From Dimargaris cristalligena (taxonomy: Eukaryota; Kickxellomycota; Dimargaritomycetes; Dimargaritales; Dimargaritaceae), in the NCBI GenBank assembly GCA_027576995.1, contig JANBQC010000584.1, positions 1 to 17,701 of the forward strand: 17,701 nucleotides of DNA, given 5' to 3'. Below the pieces are notes generated by a model that saw only the letters and a program-made list of their open reading frames with translations, ran no database searches and was not told where the DNA came from. Both the position numbers and the translations under genes were made by a program. This document shows positions 9,689-17,701 of this stretch, in pieces. The first letter of the stretch is position 1, and each line of letters begins with the position of its first letter.

Positions 9689-12600
9689 ATGGACCCACCA
9701 CCCACGCCTCCTCCACCGGCCGTCAGTACCACTCTAAATCCCGCCACCGCTATAACCCGCCCAGCAGTTGTAACTACCGCCGGCTCCTTCGACTACCACC
9801 ATCGGTCGCCCGGACTACCCCCCAGCACGACCCTTCCGCCCTTGCAGTCCTATCTGGTCAGTTCCCAGTCAATTCTGCCACCCCCGCCGTTCTCCTACTC
9901 GGACCCCATCCGTCCACTTTCTCCGAACCAATCAACCTGGCGGTCTCCGTATCTATCCCACCCCCCCAGGGCCACCAGCCCAACTGTAAGTATATACTCT
10001 TTATATTGTCGTTGACTATTCCGCTCTTAATGTATTGATTTCATTTCTTTCGTATACCTGCATTGTTCTTTTTGGGTCCGTGTCCCCTCCCCGAGGCCGC
10101 ATCCGGGCGACCTAACCCGCGCCCTGCATCCCACACCTACCCCCTTCCCCTCTCTCTCTCTCCCGCCGGTCTATTGTCCCTTGATTTCTCATCTGTAAGT
10201 CCACTGAGTTACTTCGCCGGTCACCGTGGGTGAACTAGGGGATCGCTAACTGGCTGTCGAAGATGTCTTGGGTACTGCGACACACAGTCTCAGACCATCC
10301 TGACCCTATATCAGCTGTGAAGACACCGGCCCAGTGTGGAGCCTGGGGACCTGAATTCCACGTGCGGTGTATGTTCGATTATAGCTGGGCCAGTTTCCCA
10401 CAGTAGCGGATCCCATCCAGACTAGTTGGGGTGTGCGCAGGGCGTTGATTGGGAGTAGCAGCCATTCGGGGGTGGCTTCGAACCCTGCTTGGATTACCCG
10501 AACGATACCTCTGTGATACCCAGGATGGTTCGGTGAAGGCTGTCGGGTGTGGGCCAAGTATGGGGTGCGTGTGTGTGGGGGGGTGGGGGGAGAGAGAACT
10601 TCCAAAGAGATCAAACTGGGAGATGCTATTTAGAGCGGTTAGCGAGTGGCTGAGATGGGATACTGTTTCATTTCTTTAAACGAGAGAAGTACCTTGTCGC
10701 CCGTAGATGCTTTACGATTGGGAGCTCATCTGCCTTTTTCCTAACTGGGATACCGCCCTCTTCCCTCTTTTCCCATGCCATTGAATGGCCTTGGTGAGGT
10801 CGTCGGGTGACGAGCCGCCCCTGACTAAAGGGTACGGCGCGCTGGGATTCGATAAAGTTATTAATGCGAATGCCGATCCGCGCAGTGTGGAATCTCTTCA
10901 GTAAATATACACTATCGTTACCCTTTCCGGTCCTGATTGCCCGTGCTATTGGGAGAGAGGGGGTGGGGTGGGCTAGGACCGTATTGGATCGATTTCCTTC
11001 AAAACTCCAACGCCAGTGACTAATTCTGATTTGCCCATTACTATTACTATTATTATTACTACTACCATACCACCATGCCCTATCTCATTTTCCTATTCCC
11101 TTAATGCCCATGTCGTTTGATTTGTTTATAAATTCGCCCTGATCCGCCCGCCCGACCCCTTCCTGTCACGCCTCCTTCGTTTCTCTTGCATCCATTCAAC
11201 CCAAACTCCCTAATCCACGACCCTATCTAATGTCTCGTTCGTGATCTCTTTACCTTTCCATCTCTTCCCGACTGATTCCTTTCTCACCCGACCCGAATAT
11301 TCCCAAATTCCCTTCCACTTGACTAGCGCGACGTATCCGGTCGCCACCCACTTCACTCGGCCGCTGCCCTGGCGTCGGTCGCCTACCCCTCTATGGGTGA
11401 CCCGCACCGTAACCCGTCTCCCTCGCGTTCCCATTTCTATTCACCCGTCTATTCCCAGCATATCTCTTCCCCCACGGATCACCCTCCACCTAACCCCCCT
11501 GGCTTCCCTCACTCGCCGAATCCTTGGGCGGAGCATCCCCCAATAGGGCCGCCGCCCTCTGTTCGCTCCCCCGGCTCTGCATTCGCTGGCCCCCAGACCG
11601 ATCACCGCTATCCCGCCCCCCATAGTCCCGGGGCCCAATTTACTTACCCGGGCGCTTTACCCCGGCCCCCACCATCCCCCCGGCCTGGTTTACTGGTGCC
11701 CCATCACCACCCCCATTCCCAGTCCCAGCCGCCGCAGTCTCCTTTGTCGCCCGGCTATCCTAGTTACGGGCCCCGCTACCCAGGTACCCCTGAATATGGC
11801 GGTATCCCCATTACCTACATGGCCGATCGACACACCGTCCCCATCTCCCCGTTGGCCTACCCCGGGGTAGGAGGGGGTGGTCATTATCCGGAGCCACCTG
11901 CAAAAAGTGCGATTGGCAGCGGTCATGTGCCGGGTGGGGTGGTTGGTGGTGCGAGCAGCAGCATTGGTCTCAGGTCAAGTACAATGGCTTCATCTGGATT
12001 GCCCCGGCCTACTAATACCCGGCCCAAACTCTACGTCAGCAAGGCCTGCATCAACTGCCGTAATTCCAAGGTGGCGTGCGATAACGACAGACCCTGTGCA
12101 CGGTGCATCAAGCATAATAAGGCCAGCACCTGCCGGGATGCCGTGTCGAAACGACGTGGCCGACCGGGTGGGACCCAATCCACCCATGCGGCGGTGGCCC
12201 CTCCTAACCTAGATGATCCGTCTAGACAGCCCCTTACCAGCGGTAGTACTAGTGGCCATATATCTCAAGCCGTGGATAATCATGATCCCTCACAGCCGAT
12301 CATAGCCCCGACGACCCCCGCTCAGACTATCGCGGGGGGTCCACTATCAGGTTTTGCTACCGCCACCGATCACTCCAGAGGGGGTAGGGGATTTTCCCTA
12401 TTCGAACTTAACGTGTCGACTAGCGGTACCTCTTCCGCGGCCCTCTCTAGTCATCAGGCCCCCCAACCTCAGGGGCCCCCGGCCAAGACCCAGACTAACT
12501 ATCGGTTTCGAACCAACCCCCCTCCCCGAGCGGAGGGTAGTCGAAACCGGACTCGGCGGGTAGATGAGGACGGTATGATCCATTACCAGGGACCCCCGCC

Positions 12601-13630
12601 ACCTCCCCGGGAGAGTGGGCGAGACGCTTTGACCATCACTTCGTCCTCCTCGACCGCCCGGCCACCGACGCCGCCCACCCTGACCCGATACCCTAGTATC
12701 GGCGGCCGTAAGTCTAAATCCGACGACCGGGATGGCTATACACCATCATCTTCCGGGATGAACTCCCCCGCGCCCAAGGCAGCCAAGCAACGTCGACACC
12801 ATCCCAGCGAGTGTGATATGTCCGTTATTCGTATGACCGACAGCAGTAAACAGCAGTTCCAGTTGCAGACCCCGAGCTCCTTCCGGAGCCCCTTTCAAGT
12901 ATCCTCAACGGCTAGCAGCAGTCCGTCAACGTCCTCCAGGGGGGCGGGAGCGGGTCCCAATAAACCCTACACCTTCTCCTTCACCACCCCGGCATCCATT
13001 ACCGCTGCCCTGTCGTCCGCATCCCTGTCCCGATCCAGTGTAGCCCAGGTGTCATCATCCCGGTCGCATACGTCTACATCTCGCAAGGGTAAGGCCCCCG
13101 ACCGTCGACGTCATCTTCATCTTTCACCACCACCACCACTGCCACCCATTCATGTGCCCCTCGGCTCGCTACTATCAGATTCAAGTAGCAGCTTCCCCAA
13201 CTCGGGGAAAATGGCTCTGTCCAATATTACATCACCAGTCAATGTGGAGTTCCAACACAGGGAGACCCGGTCCCAGGAGCACTGGGGTGGGGTTTCGACC
13301 CCTGATACGGCATTGCCCGAGGGCAGCCACGGTCTTCCCCCACCCGATTCACCTGTGGTTTTGACGCCGCGGGCGGATCCGGTATCCCTACCGCCATCAC
13401 CCCTCTCCCACAGAGGCGCCGGAAGTGGGGGGACCAGTGTCAGCGGAATGGCTGAAGGAGCCTACATGGAAGAGTCTGGCCCCCAGGGTGGGTCTGGCGC
13501 TCTTGAAGTGACTACCGATAGGAAAGAAACTGTCCCCAAAAAACAGGACTCCGACGGTGATACGGATATGCTCGAGATTGCCCATGTTTTACTGTCCGCC
13601 AGTGCCCCGCGGGACAACACCCAGCCCTAG
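9689..13630 (+). CDS. Zn(II)2Cys6 zinc-cluster transcription factor, three-exon model
   Basis: Modelled exons are 9689-9985, 10096-10194 and 11327-13630. They join in phase 0 to give 899 residues ending at TAG. A fungal binuclear zinc cluster lies at residues 373-401 (bases 12047-12133) with spacing C-x2-C-x6-C-x5-C-x2-C-x8-C. In this family six Cys ligate two zincs and bind DNA, usually at CGG-type sites, in the nucleus. A basic KRRGRP motif (407-412) follows and could be an AT-hook or nuclear-localisation segment. The rest is low-complexity: Pro/Ser/His/Tyr-rich before the cluster, Ser/Thr/Pro-rich after it, with basic patches and an acidic C-terminal end. I see no fungal_trans or PAS domain, so target genes cannot be named. 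The part from the ATG at 11393 (745 residues) is certain. The first two exons rest on splice sites, phase and matching Pro/Ser composition. The ATG at 9689 has a poor context (T at -3) and is preceded by TAG, so it could also lie just after a splice acceptor. Confidence 0.8.
9986..10095 (+). other. intron 1 of the zinc-cluster gene (predicted)
   Basis: The donor is ACT|GTAAGTATA and the acceptor is CTCCCCGAG. Apart from the donor itself, no AG dinucleotide occurs between the donor and this acceptor, so the first available AG is used, as expected for a 110-base fungal intron. A TTGAC-like branch site lies in its first third. The intron removes an in-frame stop that would otherwise end the upstream frame at 10013-10015, and phase 0 is kept on both sides. 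Confidence 0.6.
10195..11326 (+). other. intron 2 of the zinc-cluster gene, or alternative promoter region (predicted)
   Basis: The donor is TCT|GTAAGTCC at 10195. The acceptor is TTGACTAG at 11326 after a pyrimidine-rich run. The TAG of the acceptor is also the first in-frame stop upstream of the zinc-cluster frame, so splicing here opens 22 further codons before the ATG at 11393. At 1132 bases it is long for a fungal intron. It may hold a further exon I could not identify, or this stretch may be the promoter of a shorter transcript starting near 11393. I see no gene inside it. It contains a trinucleotide repeat (11037-11066). Confidence 0.4.
11037..11066. repeat. imperfect ATT/ACT trinucleotide repeat
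   Basis: About ten trinucleotide units alternate ATT and ACT, within the predicted long intron and about 260 bases before its acceptor. Confidence 0.85.
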
Positions 13631-14709
13631 TTCGATCTGTTATACCCTTATTTACTTATTCGCATCTAATACTCCGATTCACGTCGGCTTTAAAAGTTAC
13701 TTTTCGTTATTACTATACACCTAGTCTCATTCCCTATCTTCTTCCATAGCATCCCCCCTCTCCCCCTCCCTCCCCTCTTTGACATTTGTATAATAGTCCG
13801 GCACCCAAGCATTAATTACCAAGTATGACATGTCTGTGTTTCTCCCATTATTCTCGTATTTTCCTCGTGTCGTTCCATTAATCGATTATAGTATCCCACT
13901 TTTAATGTGCATATTGGCACCTATCTGTCTCCCTCAATCCCCACTTATTCGCGTTTGGCCACTTTTAATATCTCATATTCTTTTATTACCTTTCTAATAC
14001 TCGTCGTCACCCCCCTCTCAGCCACATCCATCCCCTTTAGACCAACTTGCTCTTGATCCTCTATATATTAAATATACTAAAAGATGAAACGCCGAAGATT
14101 TTTGAATTTCAGGGGAAAGTGGCACTGGATATTGAGTGAATGTCGACTGCCTCTGTAATCGAACTGGCAAGCATAATGTGGCACTGGTCATGTGCGTAAC
14201 AATAGGTTATCCAGTCACTTTATTCCTCCTTGAAAAGTTGATATTAATTCACACTTTACATTGCAATACTAGTTCATAAACCAGTTAAATTTGGGACTGT
14301 TCTAGACTTAGGCATTATACTTTTAATCAGTGCTATAATTCAAACCTCCAATTACAGAAATCATTCACAGAACCTATAGCCCATTCGGTATGCGAAGATT
14401 TGGTGACTCGATAATTCCCAGGTCGGTCGAGCGGAACACGATGTATAATTTTGAATATTACATACAAATCACTGTACGACAGGTATCGATAGAGAGGAAA
14501 TGGCCCGCGAGGGGGTGAAAGGAACACACCAATCATCCAAATTGGGAAACGGCAACATAGAGTACAAGGGAATAGGTTACCGGTTTCGATTGAACCGATT
14601 CTTATTCAGGGAAACGAGGTGATTTTGCCTACTAGTTCCGCGGGGGTAAAGTCAAGTTCACAAAGGCCAAGGTGCAGTTAGCTGGGTTAAATATAGACGC
14701 CAAATAATG
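13631..14709. other. convergent intergenic region (shared 3' region)
   Basis: AT-rich spacer between the 3' ends of the plus-strand zinc-cluster gene and the minus-strand Myb gene. There is no open frame with protein-like character; the longest is 67 codons on the minus strand at 14333-14536. The first part (13631-14060) is pyrimidine-rich on the plus strand and probably holds the 3' UTR of the zinc-cluster gene, although I see no AATAAA there. On the minus strand an AATAAA lies at 14224-14219, about 490 bases past the Myb stop codon, and is a possible but distant polyadenylation signal. Confidence 0.6.
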
Positions 14710-16427
14710 TTACTTGTCACTGGGCAGGGGGGGGGGATTCCGTAAAAGTTGTTTGAAGGCGTCGACCAGAAGAACGCTTTGAATTTGCAGTCTCACATTC
14801 CGCACGTTGGTTTTTAAATTGCGGGCCTTGAGCCATTGGGCCTGCTGAAGCCCTTGCTCGGTAGTACGCAAATCCCGCAGGGATGCTTGTTTGGCGGGGG
14901 TCATCTGACCAAACGTACCTAGCAATTTGGGTACCTTTTGGACGATCCGCTTTAACCGGAGCTCCGTATTCGGGGTGGGTAACCAGCGACCGACCCGTTT
15001 CCAATGGATGTCCACTTCGGGAGCGAGGGCGTGGCATTGGTACGGGGCGGGGAGCCATTCCAGAATTGAGGGCAGAGCGGAGCGAATCTTATGCGGGTGG
15101 TAGACCGCCAGGTAGAATAGCAAGTGGACGTATTCGTCGATGGCCGGCGGCCGCAAGGCAGCAACAGTGGTATCGGTGGCAGTGGCAGTGACAATGGAAG
15201 AGGGAGGATCGGCCAGTTTATGCCATTTAGTCTTACACTGTTCCGCCGATTTAGTTCCAACTCGGTCGGCCACGTCCAGCCACCGGTGGTATCCGAGCTG
15301 GGCCACAGCCACCCGGAGGCAATCCACGTCGGCATTGCTCCAGACACGATTATGGGGCAGCCGGACCCGCTGTCGCCAGGCCCAATATTGCTGCCGGAGG
15401 CGCGCACCGTCCCCCCGATCCGGGTAGAAGGCCTTGACCTGATCCCAATCAGAGTTAAACTGGCGCATGCGCTGGTCGAGTTCCTCCATGAAGGCTTCGG
15501 TCAGGGGCGGTGAGGGGTGGGTCCACTCGTCAAGTCTTTGCTTTCGAGATCGACACGCTTCTGCGGTTTTAGTTTTAATATGCGCGGCGATTACATTCCA
15601 GGACGCGGTCCCGTACTTTTCGACGGCCTCGACCAGGCGGAGACTCTCTTCAAGGGTCCAGAGCACCTGGTCAGCGGGGGGAGTATCCACGGCCGTTCGC
15701 TCCCATTCGATGAATTGGTCGAGGCTCTCTGGGGTAATTTCTATAAGATGACCATGAAATAAGGCAACCGTACAAAACCAAATCAGAAGAAATGTTGCAA
15801 AGATCACGTTAGCAAAAAAAAAACGTTGGTCCAATCAGAGTCGGAGGGAATTCCTATTGGAATGGAGGCATACCATAAAATTATGTAACCATTCGGTATC
15901 TGGGTATGCTTACCCTCGTCTACGGCCATAAACCACGATAGCTTATACTTCCCGGAGCGAAATCTGCGTAGGAAATAATGTTTGTGTATCTTTTGAAACG
16001 AGGGCATATGAGGGAAATGTTCCTTAATCAAGGCGGCGTCCACCTCGTCCAAGGCAAACCCGCGATTGAGCAATTTAAAAATGCAGACATCTATTTGAAA
16101 TCGTCCATATGATAAATTGGTAGGAAATTTATGAAACGAGGGTGGGGGCTTCCAAGCCAGCTGTTTGGAATTGGGGGAGCTCGCTGCTGTGGCGGAAGGG
16201 GTTGAGCTATGGGTCTGATTCTGGGACTGAGTTTGGAGCGGGGAATGCGGGATCGCGGCGCCTCGGGAGGTAGTAGTACCTGGCCTTATCCGGCCAGAAT
16301 CCGGCTTGGTGGTACAGGACCTACGACAGGCACCGCCAACTAACCCGAGGGATGTCTGAAATCGAGTCAATGGAGGCAGCGCCTGGCGGCCCAGAGGAAA
16401 CCGGAATCGTTTCAGCTGGGTTAACAT
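14710..16427 (-). CDS. Myb/SANT-repeat protein with putative mitochondrial presequence
   Basis: Two exons (16427-15914 and 15740-14710) encode 514 residues. Residues 1-42 contain eight Arg/Lys and no acidic residue, which is typical of a mitochondrial targeting presequence. A Ser/Thr/Gln-rich linker (about 43-88) follows, then an unrecognised aromatic and basic module (about 103-170). Repeat R1 (199-241) has Trp199 and Trp219. R2 (about 252-297) is degenerate. R3 (305-347) has Trp305, Trp325 and Trp344, the classic three-Trp Myb pattern with a basic recognition helix. Such repeats usually bind DNA; SANT variants bind histones or other proteins. The C-terminal third is basic and unrecognised. 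The ATG at 16427 was chosen because it is the first in the open frame; the frame extends upstream only to a TTG at 16454, and an ATG at 16563 is in another frame. An upstream exon remains possible, in which case the presequence reading would fall. A mitochondrial DNA-binding role is inference; nuclear action is the alternative. Confidence 0.85.
14727..14736 (-). repeat. C10 homopolymer in the last codons of the Myb-repeat gene
   Basis: Ten consecutive G on the plus strand (C on the coding strand) encode the Pro-rich tail just before the stop codon. Slippage here would change only the final residues of the protein and where it ends. Confidence 0.9.
15741..15913 (-). other. intron of the Myb-repeat gene (predicted)
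   Basis: On the minus strand the donor is GACGAGG|GTAAGCATA (GT at 15913-15912) and the acceptor is CTTATAG (AG at 15742-15741). A CTAAC branch-site sequence lies about 70 bases before the acceptor. Removing 173 bases joins a split Glu codon and links the N-terminal module to the Myb region in one frame. Without splicing, each exon frame would run into a hydrophobic or stop-containing extension unlike the rest of the protein. Confidence 0.85.
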
Positions 16428-17113
16428 ATCGATTGTAGGGATCGGAATTGGCAAATTGGGGAAAAAGAGGGGACTGAGCCAGGTCCGTTTGGTTCACAAT
16501 ATAATTACTTTGGCTCGTTGACATGAATGCGGAGAGCAATGTAGAGACCCACTGAGTTAGCATTTATACAAGTATAAGGGGAGATTTGACCACTGTTAAT
16601 TTGATTGACTAATTGTTCGATATATATGTCCCATAATGGACTAAACGATTGATTGGCACTCTAACGCTCAAGGAATGGGATAGTTGAGGATTCATTGTCA
16701 TAAACAGACGCTGTTGATGTGTTATTTATCGGCGCTACTTATAGCAGTCAATGGATAAGTCCACAGTCTGTAATAGCCGAAGAGTCGTCGTGCACCTATG
16801 TAGAAGAACACGTTAGAGAATAAATGTTCACTGTAAATATAAACTAAACTAAATAGGGTTGGGTTGTAGGAAGTAATAAAATGAGAAATATAAAGTATCA
16901 ATTTGCGCACTATAAATTTTCCTTTCTACTTCGGGGAAAGTAATATTGTTACGATTTCGAAAACCATTGCGTTGGTATGACTAAATATCAGCTATACATT
17001 AACGGCCTATCCAAAACCTCGCAATGGGAGATACTGTATTATTACGCTCATAGATTGACCCTGACCGAGGGTCCTTGGTATTGCTGTAGCTTACAACAAG
17101 ACATGTTTATCAG
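16428..17113. other. AT-rich region upstream of the Myb-repeat gene
   Basis: This stretch contains the presumed promoter and 5' UTR of the minus-strand Myb gene. Its base composition is clearly more AT-rich than the coding sequence. Open frames are short (80 codons or fewer). The frame at 16321-16563 starts with ATG but overlaps the better-supported Myb first exon in another frame. I see no RNA gene and no clear TATA or initiator element. Confidence 0.5.
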
Positions 17114-17407
17114 TTAGGAAGTGCTGGGTGACTCCACCTTCAGCATACTAAGCTTGGGGAGCTGCAAAACGGCCCTGGCATCCTTCTCAGGCTGGTTCGA
17201 TGCTGCAATAGAGGGACCCACCTTGACAAATATGGGGATGCCTGAAGACACAGGCCGGCTAGTTTTGGGAATACTGGAACTTATGGTGGACGCTGTGTAG
17301 AATCGTAAGAAACAAGGAATTGCGATTATCAAAGTGCTTGGAAATACTAACAAAAATGATAGTAATCTATCAAAAAGTGTAATAGTATCGAGAATATTGG
17401 GTGAAGT
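17114..17407 (-). CDS. possible last exon of a small membrane-type protein
   Basis: A frame open from 17407 to a TAA at 17114 (97 codons plus stop) on the minus strand has no ATG in its upstream part. If real, it must be entered by splicing; the best acceptor is after the T-rich run ending in GTTAG at 17347, with a second AG at 17368-17367. The translation begins with a roughly 20-residue hydrophobic stretch that would span a membrane, followed by a Ser/Pro/Lys-rich tail ending in SPSTS. I do not recognise it. No partner exon could be found upstream before the window ends. It may be a chance frame in AT-rich sequence. Confidence 0.2.
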   Translation of the reverse strand, partial: TSPNILDTITLFDRLLSFLLVFPSTLIIAIPCFLRFYTASTISSSIPKTSRPVSSGIPIFVKVGPSIAASNQPEKDARAVLQLPKLSMLKVESPSTS

Positions 17408-17456
17408 TCAACACAACTATATAGGGTAAAATCCATATAGGTGGACCATTATATTC

Positions 17457-17470
17457 AGGTCACATGACCT
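17457..17470. repeat. inverted repeat AGGTCA-n2-TGACCT
   Basis: Two perfect 6-base arms are separated by CA. The centre reads TCACATGA, an E-box-like core of the type bound by bHLH factors. It lies on the 5' side of the possible minus-strand exon. A regulatory role is only a suggestion from the symmetry. Confidence 0.5.
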
Positions 17471-17526
17471 TTGGGGGATGGACATAACTTTCTCCCCCCT
17501 ATATTATCCACCCATCCATCACCACT

Positions 17527-17556
17527 AATATAAGCCAAGGAGACTTGGCCTATATT
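17527..17556. repeat. 13-base-pair imperfect hairpin with GAGA loop
   Basis: Arms of 13 bases (17527-17539 and 17544-17556) pair with a single A/C mismatch around a four-base GAGA loop. It could form a stem in RNA or a cruciform in DNA. No coding frame crosses it convincingly. Confidence 0.75.
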
Positions 17557-17625
17557 GCGATGGGGAGGGGGTACCCAGAAAGGGCAGGAATAGTGCTGAT
17601 ACTAAATTAAGTGCCAGTATAGTAG

Positions 17626-17662
17626 TGGGGTTATATTTATACTTATAATTATATTAACCCCA
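17626..17662. repeat. GGGGTT...AACCCC inverted repeat
   Basis: The left arm GGGGTTATAT and right arm ATATTAACCCC pair with one bulged base around an AT-rich loop. It lies about 70 bases from the previous hairpin. Confidence 0.6.
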
Positions 17663-17701
17663 TAATACAATTATAAGCCCAGTCCTTTTAAGCTCTACCC
17701 T

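Larger units (their letters stand above)
17408..17701. other. right-edge non-coding stretch with inverted repeats
   Basis: No coding frame is supported. The stretch holds a short inverted repeat (17457-17470) and two longer hairpin-forming sequences (17527-17556 and 17626-17662), annotated separately. A promoter region for a gene lying beyond the window is possible. Confidence 0.5.

Noticed and set aside
9502..10038. 178-codon plus-strand frame overlapping the first zinc-cluster exon
   Set aside because: It is the other register of the same C-rich sequence. The exon frame at 9689 is favoured because it ends at a GTAAGT donor and continues in phase into the next exons with matching Pro/Ser composition.
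10465..10500. GGCTTCGAACCC, resembling a tRNA B-box
   Set aside because: The flanking T-stem does not pair on either strand, and no A-box or cloverleaf could be found nearby.
16321..16563. 80-codon minus-strand frame starting at an ATG upstream of the Myb gene
   Set aside because: It overlaps the Myb first exon in another register and ends at a stop, whereas the chosen frame continues for 171 codons to a good donor. Using it would need an extra, unsupported intron.
1..17701. Transposons, CRISPR arrays and biosynthetic or defence gene clusters
   Set aside because: I saw no transposase, integrase or reverse-transcriptase motifs, no long direct terminal repeats, no regularly spaced repeats, and no catalytic enzyme genes in any frame.

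Overview
This window looks like nuclear DNA of a filamentous, probably early-diverging fungus. The evidence is a canonical fungal Zn(II)2Cys6 binuclear zinc cluster protein, GT-AG introns with GTAAGT/GTAAGC donors, and long eukaryote-style intergenic stretches full of microsatellites. The zinc-cluster signature with a basic GRP motif just after it resembles proteins I know from early-diverging fungi, but the phylum cannot be fixed from this window. Coding density is low: two convincing protein genes, both of the DNA-binding type, in 17.7 kb.

Layout. Positions 1-4452 hold no gene I can support, only a few microsatellites and chance-length open frames. A weak 154-codon frame lies on the minus strand at 4453-4917. 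From about 5000 to 9688 the plus strand is strikingly pyrimidine-rich, with CT, CA, TA and TCCCA repeats and no convincing gene. It runs straight up to the first real gene, so it may be a long promoter and/or transcribed leader. That gene (9689-13630, plus) is modelled as three in-frame exons encoding an about 899-residue Pro/Ser-rich zinc-cluster transcription factor. The downstream part, from an ATG at 11393, is certain. The two upstream exons are supported by splice sites and phase. The second intron (about 1.1 kb) could instead contain an alternative promoter.

Positions 13631-14709 are the shared 3' region between two convergent genes. The second gene (16427 to 14710, minus) has one 173-base intron and encodes a 514-residue protein. 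It has an Arg-rich, acid-free N-terminus that looks like a mitochondrial presequence, an unrecognised folded-looking module, two good Myb/SANT repeats flanking a degenerate third one, and an unrecognised basic C-terminal region. Positions 16428-17701 are AT-rich, with a possible small exon on the minus strand at 17114-17407 and several inverted repeats near the right edge.

There is no operon logic here. The two genes are independent convergent transcription units, and nothing shows that they act together. No RNA gene, CRISPR array, intact transposon or secretion/defence cluster was found. The most unusual items are the Myb protein with a putative mitochondrial presequence and the multi-kilobase pyrimidine-biased region upstream of the zinc-cluster gene.
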